Assembly (NCBI GenBank): GCA_902495595.1
Contig: CABUXV010000011.1
Coordinates: forward strand, 1-56,589
From: an uncultured Eubacterium sp.
Lineage (GTDB): Bacteria; Bacillota; Clostridia; Peptostreptococcales; Anaerovoracaceae
Direction of reading: 5' to 3'
DNA length: 56,589 nucleotides
Shown here: positions 51,322 through 56,589 of the stretch, piece by piece
Numbering within the stretch: position 1 is the stretch's first letter
Layout: the number at the start of each line of letters is the position of its first letter
The notes under the pieces: generated by a model
Databases searched by the model: none
The model's input: the letters and a program-made list of their open reading frames with translations, nothing else
What the model was told of the DNA's origin: nothing
Translations under genes and position numbers: made by a program

Positions 51322-52980
51322 GTGAATCAGGAAGACATGAAAGCTAAAGAAAAAATTTATGTGATAGGACATAAGAATCCGGATACGGATTCCATATGTT
51401 CCGCCATAGCATACACTGATTTGAAAAGCAAGACAGGCAGCGGAGAGTATATAGCGTGCAGAGCAGGACTTGTAAATGAAGAAACGAAATTTGTTCTCGA
51501 TTATTTTGATATGCAGCCTCCTCAATACCTGGGAACAGTACAGCCTGAGATAGCCGATATAGATCTTAATCTTATAAAGGGTATAGAAAACAGCGCTTCA
51601 ATTAAAAGAGCGTGGGAGTATATGCAGGAGCAGGGCGCAAGGTCGGTACCTGTTCTTTCAGACGGAAGCCTTGAGGGAATAGTTTCCATTACTGATATAG
51701 CGCAGTCCTATATGGATAAAAGCGACAGCCGTATGCTGGCATTTGCGAAAACAAAATTTTCCAGTATTGCAGAAACTCTAGGCGGTCATATTGTATGCGG
51801 AGGAGATAACGAATGTTTTGAAAAAGGCAAGGTTACAATCGCCGCATCAAGTCCTGATTTGATGGAAGAATTCATTCAGGAATCGGATCTTGTAATTGCG
51901 GGGAACAGATTTGAAACTCACTTTACAGCCATAGAACTTGGGGCGAGATGTCTCGTAATGTGTCAAGGTTCCATGCCTACGAAGACGATTAAAAAACTGG
52001 CAATGGAAAGGGACTGTGTAATAATAAGTACGCCTCACGATACCTTTACCACCGCAAGACTTATCAACCAGAGCATTCCTGTCAGCTTTTTTATGACTTG
52101 CGAAAATCTGGTGACTTTTCAGATGGGCGATTCGGTGGAAGATGTGGAAAATATAATGAAGACCAATAGATTTCACAATTTCCCCGTAATTGACAAGGAT
52201 GGAAATTATGTAGGGCTGATTTCGAGAAGAAGACTGCTCAATATGAACCGTAAAAAAGTAGTTCTCGTTGACCATAATGAGATAACCCAGGCGGTAGACG
52301 GAATAGAGAAAGCCGAGGTTATCGAAATAATAGACCATCACAGACTGGGAGGATTTGAGACGTTAGGACCTGTGTATTTCAGAAACCAGCCGGTAGGATG
52401 TACGGCGACTATAATAACTCAGATGTACGATGAGATGGGCATAGAGCCGGATAAAAAAATTGCGGGGCTTTTGGCATCGGCAATTATTTCGGATACTCTG
52501 ATGTTCAAATCGCCTACGTGTACAGCTCTGGACCGCAATACCTGTCGAAAGCTCGCAGAGATTGCCAAGATTGACATTGAGGAAATGGCTCAGAAGATGT
52601 TTGAAGCGGGCAGCAGTCTTCAGGGGAAAACTCCGGAAGAGATATGTTACCAGGACTTTAAGATTTTCTCCAATGAAGGATATTCCTTTGGCGTGAGTCA
52701 GATAAGTTCACTGGATGAAAGTGAATTCGACGATATCAAGGAAAAGGTGGAGCCTTACCTGGAGGTGGTTGCCAAGAATCAGGACCTGGATATGATGTTT
52801 CTTATGATGACAAATATAGTTGAAACCAATACGGAGCTTTTGTGTTATGGGAATATGGCTGATAAGATGGTTCGCGAGGCTTTCGGCATATCGGAGGAAG
52901 AAAGCAAAATAGTTCTGAAAGGCATAGTGTCCAGGAAAAAGCAGTTCCTACCTGCCTTTGCCGAAGTGCTCCATAAGTAA
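51322..52980 (+). CDS. ppaC: CBS-domain manganese-dependent inorganic pyrophosphatase
   Basis: 552 residues from GTG 51322 with AGGAGA upstream. DHH-type active site: HKNPDTDSICSAIAY (Asp ligands) and IEIIDHHRLGGFE; DHHA2 domain from about 370. Between them lie a CBS pair (ARSVPVLSDGSLEGIVSITD and NFPVIDKDGNYVGLISRRRL) split by a DRTGG domain, which binds adenine nucleotides to tune activity. It hydrolyses pyrophosphate, the product of the phosphoribosyltransferase just upstream, pulling purine salvage forward. Confidence 0.93.
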   Translation: MNQEDMKAKEKIYVIGHKNPDTDSICSAIAYTDLKSKTGSGEYIACRAGLVNEETKFVLDYFDMQPPQYLGTVQPEIADIDLNLIKGIENSASIKRAWEYMQEQGARSVPVLSDGSLEGIVSITDIAQSYMDKSDSRMLAFAKTKFSSIAETLGGHIVCGGDNECFEKGKVTIAASSPDLMEEFIQESDLVIAGNRFETHFTAIELGARCLVMCQGSMPTKTIKKLAMERDCVIISTPHDTFTTARLINQSIPVSFFMTCENLVTFQMGDSVEDVENIMKTNRFHNFPVIDKDGNYVGLISRRRLLNMNRKKVVLVDHNEITQAVDGIEKAEVIEIIDHHRLGGFETLGPVYFRNQPVGCTATIITQMYDEMGIEPDKKIAGLLASAIISDTLMFKSPTCTALDRNTCRKLAEIAKIDIEEMAQKMFEAGSSLQGKTPEEICYQDFKIFSNEGYSFGVSQISSLDESEFDDIKEKVEPYLEVVAKNQDLDMMFLMMTNIVETNTELLCYGNMADKMVREAFGISEEESKIVLKGIVSRKKQFLPAFAEVLHK

Positions 52981-53013
52981 GAGATAATGACGAAAAATAC
53001 ATAGAAAATAAGT

Positions 53014-53057
53014 AAACCATTGCATATATGCTGTTTTAGCTGTGCAATGGTTTTTTT
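53014..53057 (+). terminator. Terminator of the purine operon
   Basis: AAACCATTGCA and TGCAATGGTTT form a perfect 11-bp stem with an 18-base loop and a T-run after it. Confidence 0.88.
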
Positions 53058-53140
53058 GTATAAGAGATAGCGTCGAATCATACGTTAATGATATCATCAT
53101 ATGATGAGGGGCTGCCCGCTTATATGTCTGATTTACCTGA

Positions 53141-53743
53141 CTAATAGTCCGCGCCCTTGATGAACGTTACAGTAACGGCGTATACATGCTCGTAACCGTA
53201 TTTTTCATACTCATCAGGTTTGAAGAAATATGAAGGGTCGTATGAATTCACTTCATCTTTTGAGGTGATTATTTGCACAGCCAAAGGAATCTCTTTTTCA
53301 TAGGAAATCTTTTCTGTATCGGTAAGGGCGGATGTGGATATGCTCATATTATCATTATCGTTTTTTATTTCTCCCAAATAAGAAAAGGCGGAATTGCTGT
53401 GTTCGCCCTGAACGGAAACTTTCAGTTCATTTGATATGTCTTCAAACTGGAGAGCTATTCGTCCCTTTGAATCCGTAAATTCCAGGGATTCATTTTCTGA
53501 CATTATCTCCCACCTTCCGTCTGTAAGCTGATATGTTTTAATCTTTATACTGTTTATTTTGTCATCAAGACTAAAGTCATATATTTGGGTTTCGGAAGTT
53601 GATTTCAGAAGCTCTGCCATATACTGCTCCTGCTGATCTAATTTTGCTGCGTTTATGTACATTTTTGCGGAATTTTCTTCGGAACATGATGCCAAAGAGA
53701 AAATCAGCATTAAACCGAATAATGCACAGCATAATTTTTTCAT
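53141..53743 (-). CDS. Predicted lipoprotein of unknown function
   Basis: 200 residues. A lipobox LASC closes the signal peptide (KKLCCALFGLMLIFSLASC), so Cys20 should be lipidated. The mature part is polar and beta-rich without a domain I recognise (repeated DKINSIKIKTYQL and GRIALQFEDIS-like strands). GGAGGG precedes the ATG. It is divergent from the phosphate transporter gene with 300 bases between. No operon partner. Confidence 0.8.
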   Translation of the reverse strand: MKKLCCALFGLMLIFSLASCSEENSAKMYINAAKLDQQEQYMAELLKSTSETQIYDFSLDDKINSIKIKTYQLTDGRWEIMSENESLEFTDSKGRIALQFEDISNELKVSVQGEHSNSAFSYLGEIKNDNDNMSISTSALTDTEKISYEKEIPLAVQIITSKDEVNSYDPSYFFKPDEYEKYGYEHVYAVTVTFIKGADY

Positions 53744-53924
53744 GGTTAACCCTCCTTTAAATTTTAATTCATTTGTTAATTTAATTTATTTTATCATAGC
53801 TGACGCAGCTTATTAATCCTTTTCTTTTAATAAAATCTTAACATTTCTATTTCCTGTATGTTCAAGTTATAAGGCTTTTTACGACTAAAGTACCAAAGAT
53901 ATTCTGCGTAAAATTAATATAGAA
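53744..53924. other. Intergenic stretch between lipoprotein and transporter genes
   Basis: AT-rich; contains one more TTAACA at 53838-53843 but no gene. Confidence 0.4.
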
Positions 53925-53968
53925 TTAACAATCGGTCTGTAAGAAAATTAACATAAGAACACTATAAT
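53925..53968 (+). promoter_or_regulatory. Activator-type promoter of the Na/Pi gene, Pho-box-like
   Basis: TTAACA (53925), TCTGTA (53936) and TTAACA (53948) are spaced 11 and 12 bases apart, like PhoP boxes of Firmicutes. They end ahead of a perfect -10 TATAAT (53963-53968) that has no usable -35. Confidence 0.5.
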
Positions 53969-54044
53969 GTAAAAGGACGGTAATATTGATGTTTGAAAAG
54001 TGTAAAATTATGAAATAAAGTCGAGATTTGAAAGAGGAGATAAA

Positions 54045-55766
54045 ATGAGTGAAGCAGCACAAATAATTTTCGGATTGCTGGGAGGATTGGCAATATTTTT
54101 ATTCGGCATGAATATGATGAGTGAATCTCTTCAAAAAGCGGCCGGAGATAAAATGAGAAAGATTTTAGGTGTACTTACGGTTAATCCTGTAATGGGAGTG
54201 CTTGCAGGAGCTGTTACCACTGCCGTACTTCAGAGCAGCAGCGCGACTACGGTAATGGTAATTGGTTTTGTAAGCGCAGGACTTATGTCTCTTAAGCAGG
54301 GTATATCGGTTATCTTGGGAGCTAATATCGGAACTACCATGACGGCTCAGCTTTTGGCATTTAATATAAGCGATTATATTTTTATCATAATATTCGTAGG
54401 TTTTATAGTATCCTTTGTGGTTAAATCCGAACAGATCAAAAATATAGGCGCCACCATATTTGCTTTTGGTCTTTTATTTGAAGGCATAGAGATAATGGGA
54501 AGCGTAATGGAGCCTTTGGCAACAAGCCCCGTATTCATATCGATGATAGACCGTGTTTCTGACATACCGGTTTTAGGCGTAGGTGTGGGAACCCTTATGA
54601 CTCTTGTAGTACAGAGCAGCAGCGCGACAATAGCGGTATTGCAGAACTTTGCAGAACAGGCGGGACCAGACGGAGTTACAAGCATAATGGGACTTCAGGG
54701 AGCTATTCCTATATTGCTTGGAGATAATATAGGAACTACTATTACAGCGATACTTGCAAGCATCGGTCAGAGCAAATCGGCAAAGAGAACAGCTCTTGCT
54801 CACTGTACATTTAACGTTTCAGGCGCATTTTTGTTTATCTGGCTCATAAAGCCGTATGCCGCTTTCATACAGATGATTTCCACAAAGGGACCTGAGGTTG
54901 AAGTAATCGCAAGACAGATAGCAAATGCGCATACGCTGTTTAATGTAACAATGACGCTTATATGGCTGCCGCTTATATGGCTCATGGTAAAAATCGTTAC
55001 AAGACTTATACCTGACGGCAAACAGACAGTTGCGCATAAGGGAGATCCAATATTTTTGGAGGACAAGCTTATAGGTCAGCCGGCTGCCGCGCTTGAAATG
55101 GTTGCAAGAGAAATCATACATTGCAGCGACCTGGTTTACTATATGATGGGAAGAGTGAATCACGCCGTAAAAAGTCAGGATATGAAACAGATTCGCAAGA
55201 TAAAAGAAGACAGCGAAGGAATCAGAAGGCTGTATGACAGAATCGTGGATTTTCTTGCAAATCTTTTCTCTTCCGGAGTGCTTACGGAAGAACAGGCGAA
55301 TCAGACGGCGGGGATGATGTACATACTAAGCGATGTTGAAAGAACTGAGACTTTATGCTCTGAAGCAACGGAGGCTTTGAAACACAGCTTTGAGCACAAG
55401 AAGAAATTTTCAAGCGAAGCTACAAGCGATTTGAGCGAAAGTCTGGAAATGATAGAAAATATGTATAAAGAAGCCATGCGTATGATAAAAACCGGCAATA
55501 CGGAAAATGCTCAGTTAATAATAAACAATAAAGATAAAGTTCTCGAAAGAACAATAAAAATGAGAAAGAACCATGTGAAACGTGTTAACAAAGGTGACTG
55601 TGAGGCAGAGCTTACAAATGAATTCACTACGATTCTTCACAGTTTTGAGAGAATCGGAAACTCGTGCGCCAATATAGTTGACGCGGCAGTTGCAAATGTA
55701 ACTTTAAAATCTTTTTTCAGGGAAGATGAGATAAAAGAGGCTGAAGAGCAGGAAAATCAGAAATAA
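54045..55766 (+). CDS. Na+/phosphate cotransporter with PhoU-like domain
   Basis: 573 residues. The membrane half (about 1-325) has the twin inverted Na/Pi repeats, each with the QSSSAT signature (TAVLQSSSATTVMVIGF and LVVQSSSATIAVLQNF) and an accompanying GANIGTT or GDNIGTT loop. The cytoplasmic half (about 345-560) is helical, with PhoU-like helices that may sense or gate. The family imports phosphate with sodium. AGAGGAG precedes ATG. Confidence 0.93.
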   Translation: MSEAAQIIFGLLGGLAIFLFGMNMMSESLQKAAGDKMRKILGVLTVNPVMGVLAGAVTTAVLQSSSATTVMVIGFVSAGLMSLKQGISVILGANIGTTMTAQLLAFNISDYIFIIIFVGFIVSFVVKSEQIKNIGATIFAFGLLFEGIEIMGSVMEPLATSPVFISMIDRVSDIPVLGVGVGTLMTLVVQSSSATIAVLQNFAEQAGPDGVTSIMGLQGAIPILLGDNIGTTITAILASIGQSKSAKRTALAHCTFNVSGAFLFIWLIKPYAAFIQMISTKGPEVEVIARQIANAHTLFNVTMTLIWLPLIWLMVKIVTRLIPDGKQTVAHKGDPIFLEDKLIGQPAAALEMVAREIIHCSDLVYYMMGRVNHAVKSQDMKQIRKIKEDSEGIRRLYDRIVDFLANLFSSGVLTEEQANQTAGMMYILSDVERTETLCSEATEALKHSFEHKKKFSSEATSDLSESLEMIENMYKEAMRMIKTGNTENAQLIINNKDKVLERTIKMRKNHVKRVNKGDCEAELTNEFTTILHSFERIGNSCANIVDAAVANVTLKSFFREDEIKEAEEQENQK

Positions 55767-55800
55767 GCAAACTTTTAATATATCATTTCAATAAGTCCGG

Positions 55801-55840
55801 AAAGAACCCGTGCATATTATATGCGTGGGTTCTTTCATTA
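55801..55840 (+). terminator. Terminator after the Na/Pi gene
   Basis: AAAGAACCC and GGGTTCTTT form a 9-bp stem, with further pairing GCATAT/ATATGC inside, then a short T-rich tail. Confidence 0.8.
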
Positions 55841-55867
55841 TACACACGGATAAATTTTTAATTAAAT

Positions 55868-55909
55868 TCTAATTTTGCAGTAATGGTAATCTAATTTTAA
55901 TGATATAAT
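55868..55909 (+). promoter_or_regulatory. Promoter with two direct repeats before the PepSY gene
   Basis: TCTAATTTT at 55868-55876 and again at 55890-55898, exactly 22 bases apart, precede TATAAT (55904-55909). There is no -35. This is the pattern of a promoter turned on by an OmpR/PhoB-type response regulator. Confidence 0.5.
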
Positions 55910-55942
55910 ATGAATTAAATTATAAATCAAGGGGGAAAAAAG

Positions 55943-56518
55943 ATGGAAAATAAGAAAAAAAGTAAAAAAGGTATAATAATCACCATCGTAGTAGTATTGA
56001 TTGTTCTTGCAGGCGCAGGATGCTGGTTTACAGGTCTTGTGGGAGGAATAAGCGAAGCGGAGGCTAAACAGATTGCAGCGGATCAGATAGCCGATGACAG
56101 CAAAGCGGACAGCGTGCTTGTAAATAAGGAATTTGATGACGGAAGAATGGTGTATAACGTACAGATAATACAGGCGGATATGCTGTATGAATTCCAGATG
56201 CTTGCAAGGAACGGAAAAATCACAGAAAGCTCAGCTAACAGGACAGGTACTGAAAATGGTGCTGATCGCAATGCTTTAGGCTCATCACAGAATGCATCTG
56301 CAAATACAGATATAGGAGCAGAAAAAGCTAAGGAAATTGCTCTTTCCAATGTCAAGGGAGCATCAGCAAAGGATATAACAGAAACAAAAGCCGATTCTGA
56401 GGACGGCAGAATGGTATACGAAATAGAAATAAGGTACGATAAGATGGATTATGATTTTGAAATCGATGCGGCAACAGGTGAAATATTAAAGCAGAGCAGC
56501 GAATCGGTGCACAACTGA
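55943..56518 (+). CDS. Membrane-anchored protein with two PepSY domains
   Basis: 191 residues. An N-terminal basic stretch and membrane span (IIITIVVVLIVLAGAGCWF) are followed by two PepSY repeats: about 36-92 (SEAEAKQIAADQI, DDGRMVYNVQI) and about 122-188 (GAEKAKEIALSNV, EDGRMVYEIEIRYDKMDYDFEIDAATGEIL). A Ser/Asn-rich linker joins them. PepSY domains lie outside the cell and often inhibit peptidases or modulate sensors. GGGGGAAA precedes ATG. Confidence 0.88.
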   Translation: MENKKKSKKGIIITIVVVLIVLAGAGCWFTGLVGGISEAEAKQIAADQIADDSKADSVLVNKEFDDGRMVYNVQIIQADMLYEFQMLARNGKITESSANRTGTENGADRNALGSSQNASANTDIGAEKAKEIALSNVKGASAKDITETKADSEDGRMVYEIEIRYDKMDYDFEIDAATGEILKQSSESVHN

Positions 56519-56550
56519 TATTCTCTTTTCTAATATAGCGCAGCGTTAAA

Positions 56551-56564
56551 GCGGAAATTTCCGC
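56551..56564. other. Perfect palindrome near the right edge
   Basis: GCGGAAATTTCCGC is a 14-base perfect palindrome 30 bases after the PepSY stop. It may be the start of a terminator or a binding site; the window ends too soon to tell. Confidence 0.35.
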
Positions 56565-56589
56565 GCATAATATTAAATCGATTATAGTG

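Overview
The window reads as a piece of a low-GC Gram-positive chromosome, most likely an anaerobic member of the Clostridia. This rests on strong AGGAGG-type ribosome binding sites, sigma-A promoters, LPXTG/sortase pili, ECF transport, a CBS-type pyrophosphatase and amino-acid-fermentation genes. A family inside Clostridia cannot be fixed from the sequence alone.

Layout. 1-14.1 kb: a surface-pilus locus. A divergent XRE regulator faces an operon of a giant Cna_B-repeat adhesin (about 2985 aa), a major pilin, two class C sortases and a small pilin-like protein. 14.3-19.5 kb: housekeeping genes (prfA, Sua5/TsaC-type, rpiB, upp, tyrS). 20-30.6 kb: a metabolic block with an ECF S component plus amidohydrolase, a PAS/sigma-54 activator, and a convergent permease-aminotransferase operon preceded by a near-perfect -24/-12 promoter. 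An M20 amidohydrolase, an acyl-CoA/AMP ligase and glutamine synthetase follow. 31-32.2 kb: rplM-rpsI with a long leader.

32.2-46.7 kb: an AT-rich integrative mobilizable element in the 3' end of rpsI, bounded by 209-bp direct repeats (about 94% identical by eye). It has a tyrosine recombinase interrupted at an A8 run, a repressor/excisionase switch, a candidate oriT and a MobA/MobL relaxase. Its cargo is defence: an Eco47II/Sau96I-like type II restriction-modification pair, a four-gene TIR/ThsB-like cassette with a small membrane protein, a remnant of an HpaII-type endonuclease, and a Gabija-like OLD nuclease plus UvrD helicase pair. An internal copy of the element's right-end sequence beside the HpaII remnant suggests a composite island.

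47.8-53 kb: a purine-salvage operon (adenine deaminase, NCS2-like permease, phosphoribosyltransferase, CBS-pyrophosphatase). 53.1-56.5 kb: a lipoprotein, a Na/Pi cotransporter and a PepSY protein, the last two with activator-type promoters.

The most unusual signal is non-coding. A 274-bp element occurs three times in intergenic regions (19506-19779, 30656-30929 inverted, 47387-47660). Each copy carries eight alternating TTATCCAAAA/TTTTGGATAA half-sites whose spacing (28-44-28-45-28-44-28) is identical to the base in all copies, although the sequence between them has diverged.
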